The notes under the pieces are model-generated. The model was not told the DNA's origin and searched no databases. It saw only the letters and a list, made by a program, of their open reading frames with translations. This document shows, piece after piece, positions 1 through 12,600 of a DNA stretch of 64,000 nucleotides (its first letter is position 1; each line of letters begins with the position of its first letter). Source of the DNA: Hofstenia miamia (lineage: Eukaryota > Xenacoelomorpha > Acoela > Hofsteniidae); contig CABFPE010000780.1 in assembly GCA_900660155.1 (NCBI GenBank), positions 51,888 through 115,887 on the forward strand, read 5' to 3'. The translations under genes were made by a program, and so were the position numbers.

Positions 1-575
1 TATATATATATATATATAGTAGTTATATTAGTAGTACATCAACATATTAACGCAGCACATAACTACATGTAATTATGTCCTAGTTTGATGTATTGGATTT
101 ATATTCTGAAAAGCAAGTTCAGAAGGTATATATGTAATGTAAGTATGCACTAATTGGTCAGATATTGTTTTCCTATTACATATTGCAATGCCGAATTTAT
201 GTGCGTAACTGCAATTATTTTTCAGTAATGCATTTGAAATGTACATGCGTGTATATTCACTGGTAATAAAATCCTAATATATAATTATATTTTAGGAACA
301 ATAATTATAATCTATAATTGCTAAACAGGTTTAACCCCAAGAATTTCGTTTCCAATTTCTTAAATTAATCTCAACTGAAATTGAGTTAAAAACTCATTTT
401 TGGTGTAAACTTGTTTTGTAAAATGCCATGTATAAAGAAAAAAACCCAAATATCATATTGAGGACAAAATTACCCAAAACGCCTACAAAACATCTAGTGT
501 TGACCTTAAACTCTACAGATGATGTGCAGATGTCAAAAGCTGAACCTTTTTGAAAGGTGATCCACTAATAAAGAA

Positions 576-875
576 ATGAAAGGACTACAGTTCACAATCT
601 GGTCATCACTCTGGTCTCACCCTACCTTGACACTGGTCACAACATTACGGGTGACCAGTATTATCCCGAAGGTTCTGCATAGCAAAATGGAGTTGCATCA
701 AACGGAATTTGTCTTCGGAGGTCCAAGAAACAAGATTGCTAATTGTGTGTATGCAGCAAACAAGAAGAAAATTGACCACATGATATCGTTCTTGCACCAT
801 TCCAAAGAAGTCAGTGAGAATGAGAAAAAGATGCCTATGATCATTTTAGAAAATTGTAAAGATTTTGAAATTTGA
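576..875 (+). CDS. unidentified 99-codon ORF, possibly spurious or a gene remnant
   Basis: A single ATG-to-TGA ORF whose composition is more protein-like than its surroundings (for example FVFGGPRNKIANCVYAANKK near residue 46). The homology-like feel continues past the stop, where an in-phase stretch reading about RVPAENIPKLL follows at roughly 900-930. That would fit the remnant of a longer coding exon or a processed copy. I do not recognise the family. There is no signal peptide, no membrane segment and no neighbouring exon that I can join with confidence. It could be a chance ORF. Confidence 0.2.
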   Translation: MKGLQFTIWSSLWSHPTLTLVTTLRVTSIIPKVLHSKMELHQTEFVFGGPRNKIANCVYAANKKKIDHMISFLHHSKEVSENEKKMPMIILENCKDFEI

Positions 876-3284
876 CCAGAATTAACTGTCAAATTTGTGA
901 TCAGAGTGCCTGCGGAAAACATTCCAAAGTTGTTGGTGTGATCTGTGATAGTTGTAATTATGACCATTGAGTTTATGATTTGATTCATGTAATAAATTTT
1001 ATCTTTGGAATCACGAAGTTTTGATAACATATATGTAGTACAAAAAGCAAAAATAGGCTTGCAAATTCTTTTAAAACTTTCATAAATTTCATAAAATGAC
1101 ACCAGGTTATCGAAAGTAATGATAAATACATACATCTTAAGCTATAAAACTTATAATTATGCATAATAACAACATAATATTGGTATGATTTCAAAAATCA
1201 CAAGTCGGCCAGATTAAGGTCGGGACAACGTTTGCCGTTTTAATGTTAATCCATAAATTGCGCTTTAATATTGACTATCATAATCAATAAATTTTAAACA
1301 ACACGCTCTCATTTTCTGTGTAATGTGAAAAATGCAATTTTTTTGAAAAAATCATGTTATGGAATTACACAAACAAGAATTGACATTAACCATTTGTAAA
1401 ATTTCCATTAGATTGTTATAAATAAATACTAACAAAATAATCGGATTTATAGTGTTGACACCAATATTTTTTAAACTTCTAAGTATATGCACAAACAAAT
1501 TTGAGAAAACGCTGAAAAATTTGATTTTTTAAATATATTTACAGTAGGTAACAGTTACATTTGTGGAAATCGAACTAGTGGCTCTTTCACAGGTGCATAA
1601 GATGGTAACAAAATATCCGATATAAATATTAAGAGAAAATTCGAATTTTCAACAAAAATGTAACTATGGAGCCAAAAATGACATTTAGATATTGAATCCT
1701 TGAAAATTTTATGGCCAGCACTGTAAAAGTTCATGTCAATGCACAAGATAAGATTGCATAAAATGTATTAAACCAATGTTGGAAAAAAGTACACTTTATA
1801 TAAAAAACATGATGCACGCAAAATTTTTTAACATAACTGTATCTTAAAAGTAATATAAAGTCAATAAGTAACTATAAAAATAATTATAATCCATTACGAA
1901 GAATTTCAAATATTAGTTTGTTTGACTGTTAATGGTTTTCCACCTAACGATCATAAAGTGACCCATCTAAGAGTGACCCGCAATACGAATGAACCAACAG
2001 GTCAGGCTGACCTGCTTCCCAACTTGATATAACCCAGAAGCCTCAACATGAACCCTAAGCTAAAAAGGCGTTCGTTAATTGGTATTTCCTCATAAAGAAA
2101 AGGAGTTTCCTTTCTTTTTATTTTCAAAATTTCCTTGAAAAAAATTATTGAAAAAATGTTTTAGCTATCAATATCCGTCAAGACTATTGATATTTGATGT
2201 AGTTGTAATATATTAATTAATTGATTTAGAATTGATTTATTAGTCATTTGATTATCGAACTGCACCAATTCTACACGAATTTGGAAAATCATTTAGAAAT
2301 ATATTGCAAAAAACATGTTTAAAACATTGTATCAAGAGTTGAAAACACCGTCTTCAATATGCAAATCTTGCTTCAACTTATAGAAATCACTAACTTTATG
2401 CACACTAAGATGATCTTTGATACAGTGAATTGGATAATTGTTGAGCTTATGTAATGCTTCTTCATAAATTTGTATAGCAAATTTGCTAAAACATTTTCTT
2501 GGGGTTGCTCTTTCATCAAATAAAAATTTCCAAAATATTTTCCTTAAACAATATCAATAGAAATGTTTTTATAGAGAACTTTTCTAGTAATCCAATGCGC
2601 TAAAATTCGATTGCTGACTGTCTGAAACGAATTCACGTGTGCATGTTGTCATAATGTAACTGAAATGTAGAAAAATAACGCGGGAACAGTAGTAATGTTA
2701 AAGTACATGATAAAATTGCGTTTTGTTATTCCGTATTTGCGTAATAACAATGTCTGTGATGTGATCGAACATATATATGATATGAAATCAAACACAACTA
2801 TGTATTATTATAAATAATGTTTCATCGATTAGGTTTGTGAAGGCATTAAAAACTTTATGATGTTAAAATTTAAGTCATTTCTGAAATCAAAAGTACACTG
2901 GTGAGAGAATAGAGATATATAATGAGAAACAAAAATCTTACACTATTGCAAACAATACTTTAATAAAAATATTTTTTCTGCATTAAATGAAAATATTTCA
3001 AATACTTTGAGCAAGTTTAACGGCGATAATATTTTGTAAATGATTGAAAATTTTTGTAATCTCAATCAATTCAATTTAAAAATTTTTTGTTATTATTTTT
3101 ATATTTAGTACACTAAATTTATATTTTATTATTGTATCCATAATTGGTTAAAAGCATTATTTGTTCAAATATTTTTTACTTTAAAAAACAAATTTTGTTG
3201 AGCTAATAATAAACTTTCTTGTCAATGCAAGGAAATTTCAATAACACTTACTAAGAATGAATTTTAGTTACATAATTTCTTCTA

Positions 3285-3605
3285 AGATTTATAGGTAAAA
3301 CCTTAAATTCACGGAATTACTAAATCACTTAAATTTTTAGATGAAACGCCTTAAATTTTAGGAATATATCCATCACCTAGATATTTAGGTGAAAAATATA
3401 AGAAAACATGTATATAGATCATCTAAATGTACACAACTTCTTTATAAAAACACAATATTCTCATAATTTAAGTGGTTGGATTCGAAATCTATTTAAGGAG
3501 TAAACCTAACTGAATTTACCTAAAAGTTAAGGTAAAATACCTTCATTTCTAGGTGAAGATTTGTTACCTAAATTTTAACACCTAGAAATATTTTAGAGTG
3601 TAGTG
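3285..3605. repeat. possible MITE with repeated TTTAGGTG / CACCTA motifs
   Basis: Within about 320 bp the words TTTAGGTG, CACCTAGA, TTACCTAAA and AAATTTTAGG recur in both orientations, including the palindrome-like CACCTAGATATTTAGGTG near 3374. The right edge reads ATTTTAGAGTGTAGTG. This density of complementary motifs suggests a foldback-type miniature element. I could not define clean terminal repeats or a target-site duplication. Confidence 0.3.
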
Positions 3606-3958
3606 ATTTACAACTTTGCCCGATCAAATTAAATTTTGTAAAAATGAAATTACTTACCCTTCAGTAGTTGATAACACAATCTGGTGTGCTAGCTCCTGTT
3701 TTTATGAGCACTGTATAATGAATTCAATCATTTGCAGCAAGGTGTTCAATCATGAGGATATTAATTAAATTTTAACCGCTACAAGAGAGCTAGAAACATC
3801 TGTAACATAGCAAATCGTAAGGCCTATAATACGTACATAAAAAAAGAATATAATGGAATGCTATCCCAAAAATCTAAATGGAGTTTTATTCATAATCTGA
3901 CAAATCGCAATAAACGTATCACCAATAAGATCATAGCTATAACAGACGACTATGGCAA

Positions 3959-4271
3959 ATTGCAGAAGGATCCTTATCACATCTCCAATATTTTAAACAA
4001 ATCATTCGTAAATTTGGGCAACTATTCTGGGGATAATGTAAAATATATTGAAAATGAAAAGCTTTATGCACACGATTTTACCTTTAGATTTACGACTAGT
4101 TATGAAATGCTCAANATTGCAGAAGGATCCTTATCACATCTCCAATATTTTAAACAAATCATTCGTAAATTTGGGCAACTATTCTGGGGATAATGTAAAA
4201 TATATTGAATATGAAAAGCTTTATGCACACGATTTTACCTTTAGATTTACGACTAGTTATGAAATGCTCAA
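3959..4271. repeat. 156-bp duplication around a single N (assembly join)
   Basis: Bases 3959-4114 and 4116-4271 are the same sequence with about one or two mismatches, separated by one N at 4115. The same signature recurs at 57467 and 63191. The likely cause is two overlapping contig ends that the assembler failed to merge, rather than a biological tandem repeat. Confidence 0.85.
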
Positions 4272-5823
4272 AGATTTAAATAAATTAAAATCCGGCAAAT
4301 CCAGTGGGCCGTCAAATATTCCCACATGGATACTTAAGGAAATCGCACACTTAATTAATATTCCTCTTAACTACATTTTTAATGAATGCATTAAATCCAA
4401 AACATTCCCAGACTGCTTAAAAGAAGCACATGTTACTCCGCTTTACAAAAAAAATGATGAAACATGCCCACTAAATTATAGGCCTATTTCAATCACGACC
4501 CCAATAAGTAAAGTTTTTGAAAGACTAATATTCAATCAAATGTTCGAGCATATTAAAAAACATAATCGGCTCTCTGCAACCCAATTTGGATTTAGAAGAA
4601 GTTTTTCAACGAATGATGCACTTATCCAGGCAACAGAGAACTGGCGAAATTCATTGGATGATCAACAATATGTTGCTATTGCATGCTTAGATCTCTCTAA
4701 GGCATTTGATTCAATCGACCATGACATACTAATAAAAAAACTAAAACGTATGGGATTCTCCCTCGATAGTACTAGTTTAATTGCGAGTTTCTTAAGTAAT
4801 AGGAAACAACGAGTTAAAATCAACTCAGTACTTTCAGACTGGCTGTATATTGAAAAAGGTGTTCCGCAAGGAACCATTCTTGGACCTCTTCTGTTTAATA
4901 TCTATGTCAATGATATGAACTTTTATACTAATTGCAATCTTATACAATATGCAGACGATACCTGTATATTTTCCGCCAACAAGTCATTAGATGTTGCAAT
5001 AAAAAAAGTGGAATCCAACTGCCAGTCACTAAGCCATTATTTTTCTATGCACAAATTACGCATTAATGCCGAGAAAACGCAATTTTGTATAATGAACCCC
5101 TTTTTCAACAATAACTTGCATACAAATAAAAATTTGACTATAAAAAATGCAATTATTTCTACAAGTGATACTTTCAAATATTTAGGAATAATAATTGACT
5201 CAAAACTTTCTTTTTCCGAGCACATTAAATCTACACAGAAAAAAATTGCTGCTGGCATAAGAACTATTTCTCAGGTTGCTGACCTATTACCTCCTCATGC
5301 AATAATTCAGCTATTCCACGCATTTGTTATGAGCCACCTAAATTACGGGAGTGTACTATTTTCAAATTTGAGCACATCATTGATAAATAAACTTCAGCTG
5401 CAATATAAATGGGCTTTAAATGTTTGCAAAAGAAATTCTAGTAACACCAAAAATTATATTTTGGAAACGTGTCCTTCTCCTCAACAATTAATACAAATCA
5501 ATATTGCTACATTATTTTTCAAAGCTGCTAACGAAATTCCGCCTTATGATAAGATAAATCTCCCTGAATTCAAGAAAACTTTCAATAGACGGTCTAAGAA
5601 ATATGTTGTCACTAGGTTCAGACGTAAAGTCAAAGAAAATTCATTTTTAAACGTAGCCACAAGGCAATGGAATAATCTACCTAACGAAATTAAGCATATT
5701 ACAAAACTGAAAGAATTCCGAAATAGTGTGAAAAGATTTATTCTTAAGCAAAAATTCATCTCAGGAAGATCTTGGACAGGGTACAAATTCTATAATAGCA
5801 ATTACACAATTACTAGAATGTAG
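4048..5823 (+). CDS. LINE reverse transcriptase (C-terminal part of ORF2)
   Basis: RNA-directed DNA polymerase of LINE A, which copies element RNA at a nicked target. The motifs appear in order: KSGKSSGPSNIP (fingers), NYRPISITTPISKVFERL, QFGFRRSFST, motif A DLSKAFDSIDHD (about 4690-4725), motif B GVPQGTILGPLLFNIYVNDM (about 4858-4917) and catalytic YADD (about 4950-4961). The C-terminal RQWNNLPNEIKHI-type segment is typical of CR1/Jockey proteins. The displayed start lies just before the single-N join at 4115. If the duplicated 156 bp is an artefact, the coding frame extends upstream to about 3776 in the other displayed frame. The endonuclease is absent, so this copy cannot move on its own. 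Confidence 0.85.
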   Translation: MKMKSFMHTILPLDLRLVMKCSXLQKDPYHISNILNKSFVNLGNYSGDNVKYIEYEKLYAHDFTFRFTTSYEMLKDLNKLKSGKSSGPSNIPTWILKEIAHLINIPLNYIFNECIKSKTFPDCLKEAHVTPLYKKNDETCPLNYRPISITTPISKVFERLIFNQMFEHIKKHNRLSATQFGFRRSFSTNDALIQATENWRNSLDDQQYVAIACLDLSKAFDSIDHDILIKKLKRMGFSLDSTSLIASFLSNRKQRVKINSVLSDWLYIEKGVPQGTILGPLLFNIYVNDMNFYTNCNLIQYADDTCIFSANKSLDVAIKKVESNCQSLSHYFSMHKLRINAEKTQFCIMNPFFNNNLHTNKNLTIKNAIISTSDTFKYLGIIIDSKLSFSEHIKSTQKKIAAGIRTISQVADLLPPHAIIQLFHAFVMSHLNYGSVLFSNLSTSLINKLQLQYKWALNVCKRNSSNTKNYILETCPSPQQLIQINIATLFFKAANEIPPYDKINLPEFKKTFNRRSKKYVVTRFRRKVKENSFLNVATRQWNNLPNEIKHITKLKEFRNSVKRFILKQKFISGRSWTGYKFYNSNYTITRM

Positions 5824-5980
5824 ACTTATTCTTAGCCTTCTTAGCAATGTATAGGTTTGTAAATAGTATGATTTTGTTTTATTTTTTTTAATGACGCTAT
5901 TTTGAGAAGCCATCAGTTTGTATTAATTGCTTTACCTTCTCTTAATAAAGATTGTCTTATCTTATCTTATCTTATCTTAA

Positions 5981-7089
5981 ATCAAACATTGACAAATTTC
6001 AGGTAAGGCAGTCGAAAAATCATGCATTACAAAATATTGAATAAGAATTTTGTGATTTACAATTGAGGACATGTCAATGAAAGCAAACTTGAGATTAATT
6101 ACAGTTTTTCAAGATAGAGAGAATTGGAGTAGAAATTTAGATCAGAAAACGACAGTTGAGGGTTATCACATTTAAATTGCTCAAGGTTTTTAAAATAATT
6201 CAATAAAACAGAGATCTTCAGAAATTAACCTATTGATTGATAACCACAAGATAGTAAAAAAGTAGCTGAATTCAATTTTCTGGAAGTATTTTATAAGTGA
6301 ATATGAACTAAATAGTAAATGTAGCTATTTTATGGTGTGCTTTTGCAAGAATTGTAGACATTTGCTTGAATATTTTTATTAAATGTTCTTGTTATATTTG
6401 AAGTGTAATCTAATTATTTCTAGAAATCTATGCTAAAAATTTAGGATTTTGTACATTGGAGTGTTTTGTAGACGTGTAAAATAAATAAAACTACTTACTA
6501 CTACATTTTAAACATATATTTCATTGTAAACTAATTAAATGATAAGAACAAATAAAATAAGAAATATATTGACTGCTTCTTTCTAATTTTGCAGTTAAGT
6601 GTGAGGAAATATGAACTTAAGGTACCTTAAAATTGGAGGAGTATTCCTTTAATACCCCCATATTATACTGAGAAAATAATCTTTATGAGAATTTTAGAAT
6701 ATAGAGACTGTCGTAATTCATTTGATAATTCATTAAATAAGTCTGTTCTTCTTAAGAAAATGCTATTAGTGCCCTGTCTAGTCTTTATTATTTGTGTTTT
6801 TATGTATTGTGAGCGTCTTTTGTTGAATCAAAAGTTTTGGTTTAGCAGTGAGATTGGAAAACTGATATTAGTGGAAGATGCTATGCCAAGGAAGTACAGC
6901 AATGTTAACTAGCCTACATAATTTGTGGCTTTCATGATCTTGAAATCAACATAATGTTTGGACACGTGTGTAGATCTTTGGAATTTTAGCAACTAATTCG
7001 TTTGTCCAATTAACTACAGAATCTAGTTTTTTCCAGGTTAATTTGTGTTCATTGTTGCAGAGAATTGATACATGCCCTACTATGCCGTA
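5981..7089. other. intergenic, no feature seen
   Basis: AT-rich sequence between LINE A and LINE B. A 75-codon ORF at 6685-6912 has no recognisable content. I see no repeat structure or RNA gene. Confidence 0.5.
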
Positions 7090-8240
7090 TATTTTGCTTC
7101 TAGTGTATTTAATTAAAAAATCTTATGGCAAACATTTCGAAAAAATTTCTAATGGTAGAAATAAAGTTTGCAATTTTAGAATTTTTTTCATTGATGAAAT
7201 CTTTAGCATTTAGAGACGCATTGATCCGAACTCCAAGATAATTAGCAACATTATTCACTTTAACTTGATAGTCATCAATTTTTACAGACAGATTTTCCGA
7301 TTTTGCAAATTGTGGTTGCAGCATTATAAACTTAGTTTTTTTATAAATTTAGAGGTAGTTTATTTCTGTCAATCCAAAGCTTAATCTTAGATAATTCGTT
7401 ATTTAGAACGGATTTTTTATCCTTGACAGTACAGTACAATGCAGTGTCGTCTGCATATTGAACTAGATTGCAGGAATTGATAACATCCTTAAGATCATTC
7501 ATATATAATATAAACAACAGCGGACCAAGTATGGAACTTTATTAGGAGTGGGTCAGACTACTCATTATTTATTTTAACAGTTTGATATCGATTACAAAGA
7601 AAATATGTATTATATTAATGGAGCCTTTGCTGAAACCATACCTATGCAGTTTTCTGAACAACATTTGATGGCACATACTGTCGAACGCTTTAGACAAATC
7701 TAGAAAACATATACCAACATATAAAGACTTATTTAGTGCATCTCTCCAATGTTCCGTTGCATAAATTAAGGCAACTGGAGATGAAAGTTTATTTCGGAAT
7801 CCAAACTGTGGAACTAATATAGGCGTTATCATTCAAGTACATATACATTTGCTTATAAAGACTTTGTTTTTAATATTTTTTCAAGCATATGTGTCGCAGA
7901 TATAGGACTATAGTTTAAGGGATTTAGGTAATTTTTTCCTGTAAACACTGGTGTTACAATAGCATATTTAAAATTCTGGGGATGTAGGAGTGACGAATAC
8001 AATTATTTAACATAAATATCAATAGAGGAAGAGTAATACCATTCATTAACCATGGTATTAACATTACTGTAGCACAACGGAAGGAATGGGTGCTGATACA
8101 TATAATCTATCATTCCCTCATAGTTTGCTCGACAGTAACTGAAATAGATATGCAATGTTTTAGGAATTTGCTGATCAAAATTGAAATTCAACGAAATAGG
8201 AATGTGGTCGGAAAACGGATACACAGATGAAAACAGCGTA
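7090..8240 (-). mobile_element. decayed LINE B (CR1/Jockey-like), minus strand
   Basis: Reading from 8240 to 7090, the pieces follow LINE order. YPFSDHIPISLNF (about 8222-8184) is the end of an AP-endonuclease with its SDH motif. Next come a linker, a degraded LNYSPIS motif near 7920, QFGFRNKLSSPVALIYATE (about 7805-7750), motif A CFLDLSKAFDSM (about 7710-7675), a YADD region near 7450 and NYLGVRINASLNAKDF (about 7235-7190). The frame changes several times, and part of the palm between motifs A and B is lost. The 3' end is not preserved. This is an old, non-functional copy, distinct in sequence from LINE A but of the same broad clade. Confidence 0.75.
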
Positions 8241-8394
8241 TCAATCTTGCAGACGCTGACAGAAATTGACTTAGATTACTTTGTATGCTATAAACAACCT
8301 GCTAACAGTCTGGTAAAATTTGCTTCAAGCGTACTATTTTTTAGTTAGATGTAAACGATCGTACAAGAAAGTCATATTTTTATGTGTTATACTT

Positions 8395-9080
8395 TTACAT
8401 GGTAGCAGAGAGTAACTGATGTCATCGACTTTGAAAACGCCACGTTCGTTTGATCCTCAAATCAATGTTTATGCAAAAATAGAAGAGATTTCGAATTATG
8501 GAACATTGCACGGATGTTGAGAAAAAGAATCACTATCCTCTTATTATATTACAGTTGAGAGGAACTGCTAAAGACGTAAGTCATTCTTTATCAATAAATC
8601 TATTGAATAATGGGCTTGGATTATTTTCAAATTTAAAAACATTGTGAACAAAATGAAGCAGCATGACATGAAATTAAGCAATGTAGTGCTAGCAGCTAAA
8701 ATGATTCACAAATGTAATCTTTCAGACCATGAACTGCGTATTATTTTGGCTTCACCTGAGTTGAAATTGGAAAAGGTGCTATTATAAGAATTAGTACTAC
8801 AATTGAGTTTGACGGTAAGAACATTGGACATGGTATTTAACTATCTCAATTCTTATGGCATGGATGACAATTCTAACAGCAGTTGTATAGGAGATCATGT
8901 TCAACAAAGATATCCTGTCCGAGATCGTCACGTTCCTCTTCGTTTTGGAGAACAATATGTACATTATGCTGATAATGTCTTTGAACGCACTAAGCTGAAT
9001 GAGTTAAATAATTTATTGTTGTTAAGGATCTTTAAAAATTTTAATAAAAACAGACTAAATGAGATGTTTCGCTCAACTTG
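8395..9080 (+). mobile_element. Ty1/copia-type LTR retrotransposon fossil (gag region)
   Basis: A primer-binding-site-like TGGTAGCAGAG at 8400-8410 resembles the initiator-tRNA site of copia elements. It is followed by fragments matching the copia gag pattern: a segment near 8545-8620 of the LRGTAKDV type, then one near 8650-8800 that includes KCNLSDHELR. The element is broken, with several disruptions. I could not recognise pol, integrase or a matching pair of LTRs. An LTR would be expected just upstream of 8395 but has no visible partner. It is probably old and partly deleted. Confidence 0.5.
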
Positions 9081-9684
9081 AGCATCGTAAATTTAAAAAA
9101 TTTTCCCTCTAAATATGCATTATTTAATTAACAAGACGAGCTTTGGCTTTCCTTTCAGCATCATTCATCTCTTCCATTGACAAAAAATATAACGTGTATA
9201 CTAAGTAGATTAACATTTTATACTGAAGTTTTTGATAATTCTCGGATATTGCTTTTACATTCAACTTCTTCTGGTTGGCACATTTATGTTTTTGAATAAA
9301 ACCATAATGTTATTTGATGCATTGAACTCATCATGTCATATTACTGATGCTATTATTGGTGGGCAAAGAGTGAGGAATTAGCTTTGCGAGGCGCAAATAT
9401 CTATAGATATAAAACTACTGGTAAAAGTAAATTGTCGTCACAGGATGAAAACGTCAAATTAGGTAAGTAAAAATAAAATTTTGGATCAGAGTTAATTATA
9501 GGAACATAGTATCTGCAAGAACACTACAATGTTTACTAATGGACAAAAATGATCATTTTTTAAAACCAGATTTCGGGGACACCCATAATAAACGAAAACA
9601 ACCAATTGTACACAATATATTTAAAAATAACTTAATACAAATAGTAGCTAAAAACCGATGGACTAAAAAGCTCTGGTTACGAAA

Positions 9685-12600
9685 TCAATTGTCATTTTCA
9701 CAGTCGTTTAGAATGAGACACTTTTCATTGGTGCGAGATGGTTGAAGAAATTCCACAAATTGATCTGAATCCGGAAATCGAATTCGATATTTCTCGAGAG
9801 TGATAAATTTGACAGTAATCAACAAACCTAAACAAAAAAGCTAATTTTCAAACATTTGACATTTCGTTAAAGGAAATTTAAAGACTACTAAGAAATTACA
9901 TACCATCAAACCAATAACCATGAATGCACTTGTACACGTTTCCCGCCGTGTGAGGAGAATCACAACGAATATACACACACCCCTAAATCAATGCAGTATA
10001 AAACATACGCTTCAAACCGGAAAATATTAAGCATTTGAGAACCTTTGAAATTGAATTGTAACTAATTACCTCTTTAGAATGCCTATCAACGGCAATGTGC
10101 AGAATGCCTTGTATATCTGCACACTTGAGCAAAATAGCGTCCTGTATTAATGTTGGCCAATCAGAATCACTGTTCTTTGGTTCTCTAAAGACAAATGGAA
10201 ACAATCATAAATTAAAAACAAACACTCCACATAATGAAACAATAGTAGTTAAGTAACTATTAATCACACGAGACGAGACGACACCCTAATAAAATTTGCG
10301 TTTATCACAAGCTTGTATTTACATGCAAAAGCATAAAAAACCTGCTACTGTGGAAGAAATCTATCGTAGAAAACTAAAATTCACGATCATTACATGATGT
10401 AGTTATACTATTGTTTTTATTCCATTTTAGACTTTTCACTATCTCTTTCTCAAACAACGCTTTCAAATTCACAAAATCATTGCGAAAACTACTCGTTCTA
10501 TTTCATTAAAGAATGTCTATTAAGTCTCATTCTTATTTTAATATAACTTTAGACGAACGTAAACTAATCATTTTTTAAATAGGAAATATATGAAATGAAA
10601 GATATAACGGAAAACAGGTGGAGCTTAATCACTAACTTCGTCAATGGATCCAAATTGTAAAAAAAAATTTACAAGAAAATTTAACCGTTCTTTTTATTGA
10701 TTACTACAAACAAACCTGTTTAAATCAGTTCGCAAGTCAAAACGAAAACTACGAAGTTATGCAAATTATGATTTGACAATTAAAGCTATGGCCGGTGCTG
10801 CCGTCGCAAGGGCTCAGGCCATAGCCGAGCCGAGCATTAGCCGCAAAACACTACTACAAATATTAATGTCCAAACTATGTTAATAAAATCCATGAAGGGG
10901 ATTTAGAAACGATTTAAATTCTTAATTATTTTGGTGTAGACTAACTATGTGTCGAGAAATACACATTTGTAAAGTATTTTAAATATTTTTTGAAAAACGT
11001 TTTCTAAAAATTAGACTATCTAAAATTACTATTCAGTACATCTTTACTAAGTTAATTTAATTAAAAATGAAAATTGTGTTTACTTGAAAAATCATATTAC
11101 AGTGATTTATACTTTTTAAATCAAGTTCCCAACTGTTATAGTCCAAGTCGCATAAAAAAGTAATGTATTAGAATTGGCACTCAATTCAACATTTGATGAT
11201 TCATGTTCATCCTCAATTGATTGAGTTTTGGATTTTCATGAATATAGTGTGAAACTTTCAACGTCGCAACCAACTGATTGCAATAGATATGATGTCAAAG
11301 TGCAATAACGAGATATGCTACGGAGCACGAAACAGCTGGTGGTTGGAGAAGTTATATATAGGCTTAAAAATACAGGGTGTTTATAAAGTCACGCAGCATT
11401 ACATCAGTTAATTACACGCCTATATACACTTTGATTTGTTCGATTTTCATTGGTTAAAGATACACATATGTGAGAATATTAAATATAAAATACTTTTCAA
11501 TATTAATCTTGCATTTGTAACAATGACTGATTTACAAGATATAAAATTAGTGTCCTGTTATTACTGCAGTAATAATCTCAGTTATAAGCTTTGCGTCCAT
11601 AGTGTTTGAAAAATGGCATACAACTGTAACAAAACTTAATTAAAGATTTGAGCCAACGGGTCGAGTGGTTGACTTTCCTCGTCCAACAATTTCAGATGAA
11701 ACTATCTCTCTTGTAAAAACCAGTCTGAATGAACAGAAATCTACTCAAACGTTTGGATTTTGCAGTCTCAGTAAAATCTCACAGAAAAAATTTACCCAAA
11801 TCAACATTTCATAAAAATCTTCGTCAATCATTGCAATTGAAACGATATCATGTTCGTAGTGTAAAAGAGCTGAAGGAGACGGACTTTGGAAGCAGATTAC
11901 AATGTGCTGAATGGTTTTTATATGAATGCAGGCATGATGTTTGGACGGACGAGGCGCGTATCTTCGTTGATGGCTGTGTCTATACACAACTGTGTAATAT
12001 GATATAATGTCAATCCAAAACAAACTGCCACAGCGACATTAAACCAGGAAAAAATCCGGTTGGGTTGGATTTAATTCAAAATTTCTGCTTCGTCCACAAC
12101 TTTCAACAGATACGTGGAGATGTTGACCTGTCATGCTATGCCAAGCCTACAAAGAAAACGATATCTATCTAAGAAAAGATTCCAGAAAGATGGTGCAACA
12201 GCACACATAAAATACAATGTGAATGAATTTTTAACATCGAAATTTGGAACACAATCATTAGTAGTAACGTTCCTAATGTGTAGCCTCCACGCCCGCTCGA
12301 TTTATATCGAGCAGTTTATTGGCGCTGGGGCACATTAAAGCATCATGTCCACCAAATAAATACAATCAATATCAATGAGCTCAAGCAATACATCATTAAA
12401 GAAATTGTGTAGTGAGGAACTACTAAATAGTTTGAAAATTTGTTGTAGTAATAGACTCCATGCTTCTGTAAATATATTTATCATTTTCCTGTACACTGGT
12501 TAAATGCTAAGGCGGTTTTTATAGGTCTATTCTCTAGATACTGTTAGTATATTTAAACTTATTTTAACAGTTTATATTGGATTAAATTGTATGACACTTG

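Larger units (their letters stand above)
1..3769. other. AT-rich intergenic stretch
   Basis: The stretch opens with a (TA)n run (1-18). I see no exon series with splice signals and homology. It contains one unidentified 99-codon ORF (576-875) and a region rich in TTTAGGTG/CACCTA inverted motifs (about 3285-3605), both listed separately. The remainder is low-complexity A+T sequence with nothing recognisable on either strand. Confidence 0.6.
3770..5980 (+). mobile_element. 5'-truncated non-LTR retrotransposon (LINE A, CR1/Jockey-like)
   Basis: The element begins inside the linker between endonuclease and reverse transcriptase (about 3776), so the AP-endonuclease half is missing. It carries the whole reverse transcriptase and C-terminal region, then an AATAAAG signal (about 5944) and a pentanucleotide tail of repeated TCTTA ending near 5980. 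Terminal microsatellite-like tails are usual in CR1-related LINEs. The reading frame is nearly unbroken; the one disruption is a single-N assembly join at 4115 flanked by a 156-bp duplication, not an obvious mutation. This makes it the youngest-looking element in the window. LINE D (33390-34898) belongs to the same family. Confidence 0.85.

Noticed and set aside
9539-9745. Plus-strand 68-codon ORF
   Set aside because: It lies antisense over the last MAN1 exon and has no recognisable content.
10785-10852. tRNA gene at the GC-rich island
   Set aside because: It has no A/B box pattern, acceptor stem or anticodon arm of the right lengths.
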